The notes beneath the pieces were generated by a model. It saw nothing but the letters and a program-made list of their open reading frames with translations. It did no database searches and had not been told where the DNA came from. Of a stretch of DNA of 64,000 bases, positions 27,777 through 37,145 are shown piece after piece; within the stretch, counting starts at the first letter, position 1; every line of letters begins with the position of its first letter. The position numbers and the translations under genes are program-made. Source of the stretch: an uncultured Tateyamaria sp. (lineage in GTDB: Bacteria > Pseudomonadota > Alphaproteobacteria > Rhodobacterales > Rhodobacteraceae); assembly GCA_947501275.1 (NCBI GenBank), contig CANMVD010000001.1:620001-684000 (forward strand), in the 5' to 3' direction.

Positions 27777-28892
27777 TCAGGATGGCTTGCGCGCTGTCAG
27801 AACACGCGTGACATAGGCTCTGGCCGGGGCCGGGCTGCGGATTTCTTCGAACCCTGCGGCCTTGACAAAGGCACCGATCTCCTCGGCGCTGCGGGCGCGG
27901 CCCGTTTGCATCGCCATCGTGTAGAACGCGAAATAGATATCGCCCGCCCGTTCAGGCCGCGCGCCCCCACCCATGGGTTCGGAAATGATCAACCTGCCAC
28001 CGGCTGGCAGGGCATCGTATGCTTTGGCCAGCAAGTCCTCGACCGTTGCGTCTGCATGGTCATACAACACCCGGATCAACGAAATGGCGTCCGCCCCGGT
28101 GGGCAGCGGTTCCTGGCGAAACGAACCGGCGATAATCTCAACCCGGTCCGCCTGCCCGGCTGCGGCAAAGCGTTCGGTGGCATCCGGGACAACGGGGGGC
28201 AAATCAAACAGCGTCATCTGCAAATCTGGCGACGAGCGGCCCGCAGCCTCAAGAAACGCGCCGGTGCCGCCTCCCACATCCAAAAGCCGTTCAATCCCAT
28301 TCAGGGACACCGCGCGCAACGTGTCTTCGGCCACCAGCCTTTGGGATTGCGCCATCAGATCCGAATAGATCGTCGCTTCGGCGTCGGGCACATCACCGCC
28401 GAAGACATAGGGCCAGAACTGGCTCAGCTCAGTCTTTTCCGGCCCGCGAAGCAGGGCAACCGGATCGCTGAGATCTGTATAAAATGCCTTGTGATGCCGG
28501 ATCATCGCTTCGAGGCCCGGTACGCCCATCAACGCAGCCCCCTTGCGCGCCAAGGCATAGCGGTCCCGTTTGCGCTTGAGGAGATTGAGAGCCGCTGCGG
28601 CTTGCAAAAGCACCTGCATCCGCGCCTCCGGCACATCGCAAGCGTGACCCAGTTGCGCGGCACTCAAGGGCCCACCCCTCAGGCGACGGAAAATGTCCAA
28701 TTCAACCAACGCCATCAACACTTGGCTTTGCACAAAGCCTTGCACGACTTCGAACAGCGCCGCTCCATCCGAGCGGGCGCGGGCACGTGTCAAAGGGAAC
28801 CGACTGGCCCAGCTCTGAAACCCGGGACGCGCGATCAGGCGATTCAACCAACCGCCCCGCCACCCCGGTAAATCATGGGCCTGCGTGTTCAT
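27777..28892 (-). CDS. crtF: Demethylspheroidene O-methyltransferase
   Basis: 371 residues. The C-terminal half is a SAM-dependent methyltransferase with LLDVGGGTGAFLEA as the cofactor loop; the N-terminal half is the dimerisation/helical domain usual in CrtF. It methylates the 1-hydroxy group of demethylspheroidene in spheroidene synthesis. It overlaps crtE by four bases and ends about 130 bp before bchC, with PpsR sites between. Confidence 0.95.
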   Translation of the reverse strand: MNTQAHDLPGWRGGWLNRLIARPGFQSWASRFPLTRARARSDGAALFEVVQGFVQSQVLMALVELDIFRRLRGGPLSAAQLGHACDVPEARMQVLLQAAAALNLLKRKRDRYALARKGAALMGVPGLEAMIRHHKAFYTDLSDPVALLRGPEKTELSQFWPYVFGGDVPDAEATIYSDLMAQSQRLVAEDTLRAVSLNGIERLLDVGGGTGAFLEAAGRSSPDLQMTLFDLPPVVPDATERFAAAGQADRVEIIAGSFRQEPLPTGADAISLIRVLYDHADATVEDLLAKAYDALPAGGRLIISEPMGGGARPERAGDIYFAFYTMAMQTGRARSAEEIGAFVKAAGFEEIRSPAPARAYVTRVLTARKPS

Positions 28893-29770
28893 TCGCCAGG
28901 CACCCGGGTCGGCGTCACAACAGGCGTCAGGCGCTCTGCATACATGCGCACCATCTCTGCCAATTGCGCTTCACCCGGACAGGATGGGATAGACGCGATG
29001 GCCCCGCCAAGGATGTCCTTGAGACGGCTGATCGCGCCCTGCACCCCCAGTTGCGCGACTGCATTGGGGCGGCCATGCAAGTCATCCTGACCCGCTGGCT
29101 TGCCAAGCGTATCCGCATCATAAAGCGCGTCACGAAGATCGTCCGCGACCTGAAACGCCTCTCCGATCCGGTCGCCCAGCTCGAACCACGGCTCGGCTTC
29201 TTGGCCCGCCGCGATGGCCCCCATCTGTGTTGCGGCGATAAACAACGCGCCTGTCTTGGCCTGATGGTAGGCGCTCAGATCGACTTCTGCTTCGCTTTCC
29301 CAACCCTGCCCGGCACAAATACCACCCGGCATGCCGGTGCGTTGTGCTAGCGTTATGATCAACTGGGCCACCCGATCAGGGGCCAGATGCGACTCGCGCG
29401 CGAGGATCTCAAAGGCCAGCACAATCAGGCTGTCACCTGTCAGCACGGCCAATGGTTCCGAGTAAGCCTTGTGCACCGACGCCTTCCCACGGCGCACATC
29501 TGCGTCGTCAAAACAGGGCAGGTCATCGTGGACAAGCGACGCGCAGTGGATCAACTCGAGCGCAGAAGCAGCCGCATCCGACAATCCGGGGCGATCGTCG
29601 CCGCAGGCCATGGCAACAGACATGCATATCGTCGGGCGAATGCGAGCGCCGCCAGGTGACGTGGCATAGTCCAGCGCACTGGCCAGGCGTGGTGGCGTTG
29701 ATCGCCCGTGCCCTTGCCCGACCGCAACTGACCTCGCAATGGCCGCTTCAATTCGCGTGCTCAGACCCAT
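28889..29770 (-). CDS. crtE: Geranylgeranyl diphosphate synthase
   Basis: 293 residues with both aspartate-rich prenyltransferase motifs: LVHDDLPCFDDADVRRG and VADDLRDAL. Product GGPP feeds carotenoids and the bacteriochlorophyll esterifying alcohol. It is the first gene of the leftward superoperon and is divergent from crtD, with a PpsR operator pair in the shared promoter. Confidence 0.96.
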   Translation of the reverse strand: MGLSTRIEAAIARSVAVGQGHGRSTPPRLASALDYATSPGGARIRPTICMSVAMACGDDRPGLSDAAASALELIHCASLVHDDLPCFDDADVRRGKASVHKAYSEPLAVLTGDSLIVLAFEILARESHLAPDRVAQLIITLAQRTGMPGGICAGQGWESEAEVDLSAYHQAKTGALFIAATQMGAIAAGQEAEPWFELGDRIGEAFQVADDLRDALYDADTLGKPAGQDDLHGRPNAVAQLGVQGAISRLKDILGGAIASIPSCPGEAQLAEMVRMYAERLTPVVTPTRVPGE

Positions 29771-29795
29771 TGCAACAGCTCCCTTTCATGGCAGA

Positions 29796-29837
29796 TGTCA
29801 GTTTTTTGAGACATCAAAGTGTAAATCATACTGGACA
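29796..29837. promoter_or_regulatory. Tandem PpsR operators between crtE and crtD
   Basis: Perfect TGT-N12-ACA at 29796-29813 (TGTCAGTTTTTTGAGACA) and 29820-29837 (TGTAAATCATACTGGACA), six bases apart, centred in the 96-bp divergent region. They should control both crtE (leftward) and crtD-crtC (rightward). Confidence 0.9.
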
Positions 29838-29866
29838 CATTGCTTTGGTGAGTCAACAATCGCGGT

Positions 29867-31423
29867 ATGCAAGTTGTTCCCACCCCACGCGCGCCGCGCG
29901 CCGTTGTTATCGGTGCAGGTATCGCAGGCCTTGCCTGTGCCGTTCGGCTGCGCGCTGCGGGTTATGGCGTGACCCTGTTCGAACGACATGCGCACCTGGG
30001 GGGCAAGATCCGGGCGCTTCCATCACTAGCGGGATCAATTGATGCGGGACCAACAGTTCTGACGATGCGCCATGTCTTTGACGACCTGTTTGCCCTGCTC
30101 GGCACACGGCTGGATGAGCACGTCACCTTGATCAAACAACAGGTTCTGGCGCGTCACTTCTGGCCAGATGGCAGCACACTCGACCTGTTTGCCGACCAAG
30201 ACCAAAGCATCGGCGCTGTACGCGCCTTTGCGGGCAACCGAGCAGCTCAGCAGTTTACCCGCTTTTGTACGCGCACGCGGCGCCTGTTCGCTACCTTCGA
30301 TCAGCCAATGATCCAAACGGCGGAACCGTCCGTCCCGCATCTGACAGCCACGGTGCTGCGCAACCCGCAGATGATACCGGCCATGGCGCCACTCTCAACG
30401 CTCAGGACGCTGCTGCGCGGTGCCTTTGACGATCCACGATTGCGCCAGTTGTTCGGACGATATGCAACATATGTGGGGGGGAGCCCAACCCATTCGCCGG
30501 CCCTGCTGTCGCTGATATGGCAGGCTGAGGCGCAAGGAGTTTGGGTTGTCGAAGGCGGCATGCACAAACTGGTCGATGCGTTGGAAACGCTTCTTATGGT
30601 CAACGGGGTGGACATACAGACCGAGGCCCACGTGAGCCGGATCGAAATGCAATCGGGTCGCGCTGTTGCGGTGCATCTGGAGGACAGCACACGGCTACCC
30701 TGCGATGTCGTAATCCATGCCGGTGATCCGCGCGCCTTGGCAACAGGCGCGTTTGGAGAATCCGTCTCTCACATTGCGCCGCAGACACGTGCTGCCAAAC
30801 GCAGCTTTTCGGCCCGCGTGCTTAGCTTTGCGGCGACGCCGACAGGTCCAGATCTCGCACACCACAACATCTTTTTCGACGCAGATGGGACCGGAGAGTT
30901 CAGAGACGTCATGGCCGGACGCGTCCCCAAGGCCCCATCGATTTATGTCTGCGCACTTGATCGTGGGTACAAAACAGCGCCGCCCGGTTTGGAGCGTTTC
31001 GAAATCATCACCAACGCGCCTGCAATTGCGGATGACGCGATAAACCAGAACACAGACCCCGAGGACCTAGATCCATGGATTCATCAGATCACGCGGCAGA
31101 TGGAGGCGTTCGGGCTGAGCTTCAGCCCGACACCGAATACGCAAACAGTGACGACGCCCCAAGCGTTCGCGCGGATGTTTCCGGCAAGCGGAGGAGCCCT
31201 GTACGGCCAAACACCACATGGGCTGACAGCCGCCCTGAAACGGCCCCGCGCCAGAACCGCAGTGACGAATCTGTATCTGGCCGGGGGCGGGACACATCCC
31301 GGCGCGGGTGTCCCGATGGCGACCCTCTCCGCGAAGCACGCGGTCGAGGCGATCTTGAACGACCAAACTTCAACGTCCACGTCGCACCCAACGGATACGC
31401 CTGGTGGTATGTCGACGGGCTAA
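29867..31423 (+). CDS. crtD: Hydroxyneurosporene/methoxyneurosporene desaturase
   Basis: 518 residues of the CrtI-type FAD amine-oxidase fold: AVVIGAGIAGLACAVRLRAAGYGVTLFERHAHLGGKI at the N-terminus and LYLAGGGTHPGAGVPMATLSAKHAVEAIL at the C-terminus. CrtD inserts the C-3,4 double bond in the spheroidene pathway. The last 20 or so residues (TSTSTSHPTDTPGGMSTG) are read out of phase across sequence that encodes conserved CrtC residues, so this tail is probably not functional. Confidence 0.95.
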   Translation: MQVVPTPRAPRAVVIGAGIAGLACAVRLRAAGYGVTLFERHAHLGGKIRALPSLAGSIDAGPTVLTMRHVFDDLFALLGTRLDEHVTLIKQQVLARHFWPDGSTLDLFADQDQSIGAVRAFAGNRAAQQFTRFCTRTRRLFATFDQPMIQTAEPSVPHLTATVLRNPQMIPAMAPLSTLRTLLRGAFDDPRLRQLFGRYATYVGGSPTHSPALLSLIWQAEAQGVWVVEGGMHKLVDALETLLMVNGVDIQTEAHVSRIEMQSGRAVAVHLEDSTRLPCDVVIHAGDPRALATGAFGESVSHIAPQTRAAKRSFSARVLSFAATPTGPDLAHHNIFFDADGTGEFRDVMAGRVPKAPSIYVCALDRGYKTAPPGLERFEIITNAPAIADDAINQNTDPEDLDPWIHQITRQMEAFGLSFSPTPNTQTVTTPQAFARMFPASGGALYGQTPHGLTAALKRPRARTAVTNLYLAGGGTHPGAGVPMATLSAKHAVEAILNDQTSTSTSHPTDTPGGMSTG

Positions 31424-31443
31424 GTGATTGCGGCACGCGCGCC

Positions 31444-32292
31444 GTGTCGGTGATCGGTTTCATCGGTTCCGTCTTTTCGCCATGGTATCGGTGGTCTGGA
31501 CGAAGGAACCCACAGAACCACGTATGCATCAATGTGGCCACCTATGGCCCTGGCGGGCGCTTTACCATGACGGACCGGGGGACATCGGCTTTGCGCCAGA
31601 CCGCCTCCCGGCTCGAGGTTGGCCCCTCCATGATGTGCTGGAAAGACGACCATCTTCTGATTGACATCAACGAAGTGTCGTCTCACCCGATGATCTCGCG
31701 CGTGCGGGGCCAGATCCGGGTCTATCCCTCTGCTGTCACGGCGGTTGAGTTGCCTTTGACCGAAGACGGCGCCCATGTCTGGCGCCCCTTTGCCCCACGT
31801 GCCCGGATCTCGGTCGATATCGACCGTAAGGGCTGGCAATGGCAGGGAGAGGGCTATTTCGACGCCAACTTCGGCACGCGGGCGCTTGAAGAAGACTTTA
31901 GCTATTGGACGTGGGGCCGCTTCCCGACTGGCAACGGGGCCACCTGTTTTTATGATGCAAGCCGGCTGGATGGATCGGAACTGGCGGCAGGATTCCAATT
32001 TGATGCTGACGGGTGTGCACGCGCCATTGATCTGCCGCCCAAGACCAAGATGCGCCGGTCACTTTGGGCCGTGCGGCGCGAAACCCGCGCCGATGCAGGT
32101 GCTACGGCGCGGCAAGTTCAGAACATGCTGGATGCACCGTTCTACAGTCGCTCCGCTGTCGAAACAGTGCTGAATGGCGAGCGGACCGTGGGCGTGCACG
32201 AGGCGTTGGATCTGGTTCGCTTCCGCTCTCCCCTGCTCAAGCCGATGCTCGCAGTACGGGTGCCGCGCCGTCCCAAGTGGGTGTTTGACTGA
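31444..32292 (+). CDS. crtC: Carotenoid 1,2-hydratase (hydroxyneurosporene synthase)
   Basis: 282 residues from GTG 31444 (a second GTG is at 31450), giving the known ~280-residue form starting near VIGFIGSVFSPWYRW. It hydrates the terminal double bond of neurosporene-type carotenoids. INVATYGPGGRFTMTDRG and GYFDANFGTRALEEDFSYWTWGRFP are strongly CrtC-like. The same frame is open upstream to an ATG at 31075 and encodes the CrtC-like GYAWWYVDGLSD before the GTG, yet no start codon occurs between 31078 and 31443. The true start is unresolved. Confidence 0.85.
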   Translation: MSVIGFIGSVFSPWYRWSGRRNPQNHVCINVATYGPGGRFTMTDRGTSALRQTASRLEVGPSMMCWKDDHLLIDINEVSSHPMISRVRGQIRVYPSAVTAVELPLTEDGAHVWRPFAPRARISVDIDRKGWQWQGEGYFDANFGTRALEEDFSYWTWGRFPTGNGATCFYDASRLDGSELAAGFQFDADGCARAIDLPPKTKMRRSLWAVRRETRADAGATARQVQNMLDAPFYSRSAVETVLNGERTVGVHEALDLVRFRSPLLKPMLAVRVPRRPKWVFD

Positions 32293-32295
32293 CAC

Positions 32296-32754
32296 TCAGG
32301 CGGCGTCCGGGTTCAACCGCCAGACAGAAGCATTCAGCGCGGCCGCAATGCTGACCCACACAAGGTAGGGTGCAAAAAGAGCACCCGCCAGCGCATCAAC
32401 CTGCCACAGCGCCAGCATCGCCGCGAATACCGTAAGCCACAGCACGCCGATAACAGCCATCCCGGCCTTGATTTTCTGAAGGCCGAAAAACACCGGTGTC
32501 CACAAACTGTTGAATGCAATCTGCATGGCCCACAGCGCCATGGCCAGCCCGTTGCCATCCGCAACCGCCACGCGCGCACCGGCCCCTGCCATACAAAGAT
32601 AGAGCACCATCCATGTCACCGGGAATACCCAGTTGGGGGGTGTCCAAGTCGGCTTTTTCAGCGCGTCGTACCAAGGTCCGGGGGGAAACAAGCCACCTGT
32701 GGCTGCGGCCCCAAGACAGGCGAGTAGGAAGATACAAAACAAAAGCCAGAACAT
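32296..32754 (-). CDS. tspO: TspO/CrtK membrane protein
   Basis: 152 residues, five membrane helices and the tryptophan-rich TspO pattern (PTWTPPNWVFPVTWMVLYLCMAGAGARV, FNSLWTPVFFGLQ). In Rhodobacter it is an outer-membrane sensor/transporter of tetrapyrroles that modulates photosynthesis gene expression with oxygen. Its stop lies three bases from the convergent crtC stop, leaving no room for a terminator. It follows crtB by five bases. Confidence 0.93.
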   Translation of the reverse strand: MFWLLFCIFLLACLGAAATGGLFPPGPWYDALKKPTWTPPNWVFPVTWMVLYLCMAGAGARVAVADGNGLAMALWAMQIAFNSLWTPVFFGLQKIKAGMAVIGVLWLTVFAAMLALWQVDALAGALFAPYLVWVSIAAALNASVWRLNPDAA

Positions 32755-32759
32755 CGTAG

Positions 32760-33797
32760 TTATGTCACCCTTACGCCACGCGTACCCATGGCACCGCGGT
32801 CCGATCTGCGTTTGGTTTCCAATGCGGCAAGAGCCTCAAAAAGGCTGTCGCTGCGAGGTGTCGGTTTGGCACCAACCGAAGCCGCGTCGACGAGAAACTG
32901 GACCTCGGGCAACGGCTTGGCAAAAAGCACCGCAGATTGCGGCATCACAAGGCTGGACCCTGTCATTGCCGTTGCCTGTCCAAGCCACCCGATTTTTTGC
33001 GCCTTTGTCGTGCGCGCGCGCGCCGTCAGGCTGTCATATCCCATCGTCGCCAACCGCCCACCGATCCCCGCATAGATAAACCGCGCAGCGTAGATCCCCG
33101 GACGGCATCCCAAGGGCAGTGCACTGATCCCGGCCTCCGCGCGATAGTAAAGCCGATTGGCCTCCATCACGAGGCGTTTGACCATGCCGTGAACGATGTC
33201 TGCCACCCTTGGATCGCTCAGAATTTGGTCTGGGGCGATGCCTGCTTCGTCCAACCACTCTTGCGGTAGGTAAAGCCGCCCCTCTTCGGCGTCCTCACCC
33301 ACGTCGCGGGCAATGTTTGTCAGTTGCATTGCAACGCCCAGATCACAGGCGCGGGCCAGGGCATCTGCGTCCCGTACACCCATAAGCACACACATCATAG
33401 CACCAACGGCAGCGGCGACACGGGCCGAGTAGTCCTTGACCCCGGACAACGTATCGTAGGTGCGCCCATCCGCGTCCCATGCCAGCCCTTCAAGAAGGGC
33501 GTCCGGCAGTGCCCGCGGCATGTCGAATTGTTGAACCACCGCGGCAAAAGCCCGATCCGGTGCCGCGTTCTTGGGCGTCCCGGCATAGACCAGATCAAGT
33601 CGGTCGCGCAGGCGCAAGACGGCCTCGACCTTCTCGGGCTTGAGGTCCACTTCGTCATCCGCCAAGCGGCAAAACGCATAAAGTGCAAGGGCCGGGTCGC
33701 GCACCTTTTTGGGCAGCAGTTTCGATGCGGCATGGAAGGAGAGCGACCCGTGGCGGATCGCTTCGGTGCAGGCAGCGAGGTCGGCAGGGTCCATCAT
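32760..33797 (-). CDS. crtB: Phytoene synthase
   Basis: 345 residues. The squalene/phytoene synthase motifs YAFCRLADDEVDL and LTNIARDVGEDAEEGRLYLP hold the two substrate-Mg aspartate sets. It condenses two GGPP to phytoene, the first committed carotenoid step. It overlaps crtI by four bases (ATGA), so crtI-crtB-tspO form one leftward operon. Confidence 0.96.
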   Translation of the reverse strand: MMDPADLAACTEAIRHGSLSFHAASKLLPKKVRDPALALYAFCRLADDEVDLKPEKVEAVLRLRDRLDLVYAGTPKNAAPDRAFAAVVQQFDMPRALPDALLEGLAWDADGRTYDTLSGVKDYSARVAAAVGAMMCVLMGVRDADALARACDLGVAMQLTNIARDVGEDAEEGRLYLPQEWLDEAGIAPDQILSDPRVADIVHGMVKRLVMEANRLYYRAEAGISALPLGCRPGIYAARFIYAGIGGRLATMGYDSLTARARTTKAQKIGWLGQATAMTGSSLVMPQSAVLFAKPLPEVQFLVDAASVGAKPTPRSDSLFEALAALETKRRSDRGAMGTRGVRVT

Positions 33798-35320
33798 TTC
33801 ACGGCATCCGGTACAAGTTGGCCCAGCACTTCGGCCGTTGAAATCACACCCGGGACGCCAGCCCCGGGATGGGTGCCCGCACCCGCGAGATAAAGACCTT
33901 CGGCCTCTTCACTGACATTGTGCGGACGGAACCATGCGGATTGGAGAATGCGTGGCTCTATCGAGAATCCCGAACCGTGCGGGCTCAGGTAACGGTCCCG
34001 GAAAGTCTCCGGGGTGAACACCTGCTCGGTTACGATCTTGTCGCCAAGTCCAGGCAGCAGTTGATCCTCAAGCACCTTGAGCATTTTTGCTTTGTAGGTG
34101 TCGGCCTCGGTTGTCCAATCCACGCCGCCATGACCCAGATGTGGGACAGGGCTGAGCACGTAAAACGTATCGTCCCCTTCGGGTGCAACACTGGGGTCTG
34201 TCACAGAGGGGCGATGAACATAAAGGCTCATGTCATCGGACAAGTACCCCTTGATAAAGATATCATGCAGCAGACCGGTGTAACGCGGGCTGTTCAGGAT
34301 GGTGTGGTGTCCAACATCCTGCCAATCCCCTGCCGTACCTTTGGTTCCGAAATACCACACGAACAGGCTCATCGAATACCGGGTCCGCTTGAGGCGTGCC
34401 GGGGTCCAGCGTTTTTTGGGCTTGTTGCGCAAAAGGCGGTCGTAAGTGTGTCCGGCATCCGCATTCGACACAACAACGTCTGCGCCCAGTTCGATCCCCG
34501 ATGAGAGGCGCACACCTTGCACACGTTTGTCGCGGACCACGATTTCGTCCACTTCGGTGTCCATCAGCAAAGCGCCGCCCTGATCCTCGATCACATTGGC
34601 CATCATGCGCGCCATGTGGGCCAGCCCGCCCATGGCGTAGTGCACCCCAAATTCCTTTTCGAGGTAGCTGACAAGGATATACATTGACGTCACGTGGCAC
34701 GGATCGCCGCCGATAAAGAGCGGATGAAAAGAGAATGCCATGCGCAGCTTTTCATTGCGGAACCGCTTGGCGGCATGGGCAAATACCGAACGGTCAGCGC
34801 GGAGCATTGCGAATGTCGGCAGCACCTGCACCAGATCCCATAGCTTGTGCATCGAACGACGGCCCAGATCCTCAAACCCGAACCAATAGCGTTTGGCACT
34901 GTCGCGCAGGAATTTATCAAAGCCCGCCACGTCGCGCGGCTCGATCTTGGCTACTTCGGCACGCATCGCTTTGGTGTCATGTTGAGCGGTGAACTTTGTT
35001 CCGTCCGGCCAGCGGATCTCGTAAAAGGGGTCAAGGTTTTTCAGGCTGACATCGTCGTCGAAATTTCGCCCGCACGCGGCCCAAAGCTCTCTGTACAATT
35101 GCGGCACGGTGACAATCGTCGGACCAAGGTCAAAACGGTGGCCATCCTGCCAAATCGCAGAGCCGCGCCCACCCGGTACATCGAGTTTGTCGATGACTGT
35201 CACCTTGTAGCCTTTGGCCCCCAGTCGCATCGCAGCAGCCAAGCCCCCGAGCCCCGCGCCGACCACAATGGCGCGATTCCCTGTCCGGGCCTCCGATTCT
35301 ATGGGGTCCAAGCGTGTCAT
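33794..35320 (-). CDS. crtI: Phytoene desaturase (neurosporene-forming)
   Basis: 508 residues: dinucleotide-binding start AIVVGAGLGGLAAAMRLGAKGYKVTVIDKLDVPGGRG and the C-terminal GLYLAGAGTHPGAGVPGVISTAEVLG. In this pathway CrtI carries out three desaturations of phytoene to neurosporene; the product specificity is inferred from the presence of crtC, crtD, crtF and crtA. Its start codon lies inside a perfect PpsR operator (35315-35332). Confidence 0.96.
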   Translation of the reverse strand: MTRLDPIESEARTGNRAIVVGAGLGGLAAAMRLGAKGYKVTVIDKLDVPGGRGSAIWQDGHRFDLGPTIVTVPQLYRELWAACGRNFDDDVSLKNLDPFYEIRWPDGTKFTAQHDTKAMRAEVAKIEPRDVAGFDKFLRDSAKRYWFGFEDLGRRSMHKLWDLVQVLPTFAMLRADRSVFAHAAKRFRNEKLRMAFSFHPLFIGGDPCHVTSMYILVSYLEKEFGVHYAMGGLAHMARMMANVIEDQGGALLMDTEVDEIVVRDKRVQGVRLSSGIELGADVVVSNADAGHTYDRLLRNKPKKRWTPARLKRTRYSMSLFVWYFGTKGTAGDWQDVGHHTILNSPRYTGLLHDIFIKGYLSDDMSLYVHRPSVTDPSVAPEGDDTFYVLSPVPHLGHGGVDWTTEADTYKAKMLKVLEDQLLPGLGDKIVTEQVFTPETFRDRYLSPHGSGFSIEPRILQSAWFRPHNVSEEAEGLYLAGAGTHPGAGVPGVISTAEVLGQLVPDAVK

Positions 35321-35357
35321 CTGACTTCGACAATATAACTGTCTAGTTTAGTTGACA
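35315..35357. promoter_or_regulatory. Tandem PpsR operators between crtI and crtA
   Basis: Perfect TGT-N12-ACA at 35315-35332 (TGTCATCTGACTTCGACA) and 35340-35357 (TGTCTAGTTTAGTTGACA), seven bases apart. The first covers the crtI start codon at 35318-35320. A separate perfect 14-bp palindrome GTGCCAATTGGCAC lies at 35387-35400, upstream of crtA, of unknown meaning. Confidence 0.88.
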
Positions 35358-35427
35358 ATTTGTTTTCCTAAAGTAGGCTGTATTGCGTGCCAATTGGCAC
35401 TCTTGTGCGCGAAAACAGTTCAATGAG

Positions 35428-36135
35428 ATGAGCCAGATAACCACAGTTTCCTTCTTCCGCTTTGCGCGGTGGCGCGACCGGGCATGGGCGCTCGCCATGA
35501 TGGGCGCGGCTCGTCTGGCCATGGCGCGCATCCCGGATCTTGGCTTTTGGAAACTGTGTGGTTCCGGCACCGGCGAAGGGTTCACACCCATCCCCAACAC
35601 CGCCGTCTACGCGATTCTGTGCACTTGGCCGGATGCAGACACGGCACGGGCTCGTTTGGCGACTTCATCCATTTTCAACCGCTACCGCGCCCGTGCTGAC
35701 GAAAGTTGGACAATTTTTCTGACACCGACATCTGCGCGTGGCGCTTGGAGCGGGCGACAGCCCTTTGACCCTGTCGCAGAGGCTGTGGACGGCCCTGTTG
35801 TCGCCCTGACCCGCGCCACGATCAAACCCGGCATTCTGCACCGATTCTGGGGGCGCGTACCGGACATCTCGCGCATGATCGGGTCAGACCCCAACGTTGT
35901 CTTCAAGATCGGGATTGGCGAAGTCCCCTGGCTTCATCAGGTAACATTTTCGATCTGGCCGGGCGCTGCCGAGATGGCTGCCTTTGCCCGCACCAACGGC
36001 CCTCATGCCGCCGCGATCAAGGCCGTTCGAGACGGGGCGTGGTTCCGGGAAGAGCTGTATGCCCGCTTTGCAATTCTGGAAGACAGCGGCACGTGGGGCG
36101 GCGTCAGCCCGTTGGCCCAGCTGGAGATGACATGA
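35428..36135 (+). CDS. crtA: Spheroidene monooxygenase
   Basis: 235 residues from [26 protein letters not shown]. CrtA inserts the keto group at C-2 of spheroidene in the presence of oxygen, giving spheroidenone, the main carotenoid of aerobically grown Roseobacter-clade phototrophs. The ATG at 35428 is chosen because the product then starts like known CrtA; an upstream TTG-led extension has no support. It overlaps bchI by four bases, starting the crtA-bchI-bchD-bchO operon. Confidence 0.94.
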   Translation: MSQITTVSFFRFARWRDRAWALAMMGAARLAMARIPDLGFWKLCGSGTGEGFTPIPNTAVYAILCTWPDADTARARLATSSIFNRYRARADESWTIFLTPTSARGAWSGRQPFDPVAEAVDGPVVALTRATIKPGILHRFWGRVPDISRMIGSDPNVVFKIGIGEVPWLHQVTFSIWPGAAEMAAFARTNGPHAAAIKAVRDGAWFREELYARFAILEDSGTWGGVSPLAQLEMT

Positions 36136-37139
36136 CCAAACGGCCTTTCCCTTTTTCCGCCATCGTCGGTCAAGACGACATGAAGCGCGCAATGATCCTG
36201 ACGGCCATCGATCCCGGTATTGGCGGAGTTCTGGTCTTTGGCGATCGTGGTACGGGCAAGTCCACTGCCGTACGCGCATTGGCGGCATTGCTGCCACCGA
36301 TCACAGCCATTGTGGGCTGTCCGGTCAATGCCGAACAGCACGAAGATTGCCCTGACTGGGCAGAGAATGTGACCAGGAAAAAGCAAAAGTGCCCGACCCC
36401 CGTCATTGACCTGCCCCTGGGGGCAACAGAAGACCGCGTTGTGGGCGCTCTGGATATCGAGCGCGCCCTGACACGTGGCGAAAAGGCGTTTGAGCCGGGG
36501 CTTCTGGCGCGCGCAAACCGGGGATACCTGTATATCGACGAGGTAAACCTGCTCGAGGATCACATTGTTGATCTGCTGCTGGACGTCGCGCAATCCGGTG
36601 AAAACGTCGTCGAACGCGAAGGTCTGAGCATCCGTCACCCGGCCCGTTTCGTTTTGGTTGGGTCCGGCAATCCTGAAGAGGGCGAGTTGCGGCCCCAGTT
36701 GTTGGACAGGTTCGGTTTGTCGGTTGAAGTCCGCTCACCTCAGGATGTCGCTCAACGTATCGAAGTGATCAAACGCCGTGATGCGTTTGAAACGGACACA
36801 TCCGCATTCCTTGAAGTCTATGACAAACAAGACGCCAAGATACGACGCGCCATTCTTGCAGCGCGCAAAGCGTTACCCAATATTGAGACGCCAGACGCGA
36901 TCCTCGCAGATTGTGCTGAGCTGTGTATCGCGTTGGGGTCGGATGGTTTGCGCGGAGAGCTGACCTTATTGCGCACGGCCCGCGCACTGGCGGCATACGA
37001 AAAGGCCAAGGTCCTGACCCGTTCTCATCTCAGCAGGATCGCTCCAATCGCCCTCAGCCACCGTTTGCGCCGCGATCCATTGGACGAAGCGGGCAGTACA
37101 ACGCGCGTGACCAGAACGGTCGAGGCGGTACTGGCATGA
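36132..37139 (+). CDS. bchI: Magnesium chelatase ATPase subunit I
   Basis: 335 residues, AAA+ ATPase: Walker A GDRGTGKS (37-44), Walker [13 protein letters not shown], and sensor residues in [22 protein letters not shown]. Together with BchD it drives Mg2+ insertion into protoporphyrin IX by BchH. ATG 36132 is coupled to crtA (ATGA) and matches the conserved [14 protein letters not shown] start. Confidence 0.97.
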   Translation: MTKRPFPFSAIVGQDDMKRAMILTAIDPGIGGVLVFGDRGTGKSTAVRALAALLPPITAIVGCPVNAEQHEDCPDWAENVTRKKQKCPTPVIDLPLGATEDRVVGALDIERALTRGEKAFEPGLLARANRGYLYIDEVNLLEDHIVDLLLDVAQSGENVVEREGLSIRHPARFVLVGSGNPEEGELRPQLLDRFGLSVEVRSPQDVAQRIEVIKRRDAFETDTSAFLEVYDKQDAKIRRAILAARKALPNIETPDAILADCAELCIALGSDGLRGELTLLRTARALAAYEKAKVLTRSHLSRIAPIALSHRLRRDPLDEAGSTTRVTRTVEAVLA

Positions 37140-37145
37140 CCAGCG

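Noticed and set aside
27747-28871. 374-codon plus-strand frame opposite crtF
   Set aside because: Mirror frame of crtF with Arg/His/Gln-rich translation; its start lies inside the bchC operators.
35394-35412. Sigma-54-like TGGCAC element upstream of crtA
   Set aside because: The TGGCAC half is part of a palindrome and the required GC-containing -12 half does not follow at the right distance.
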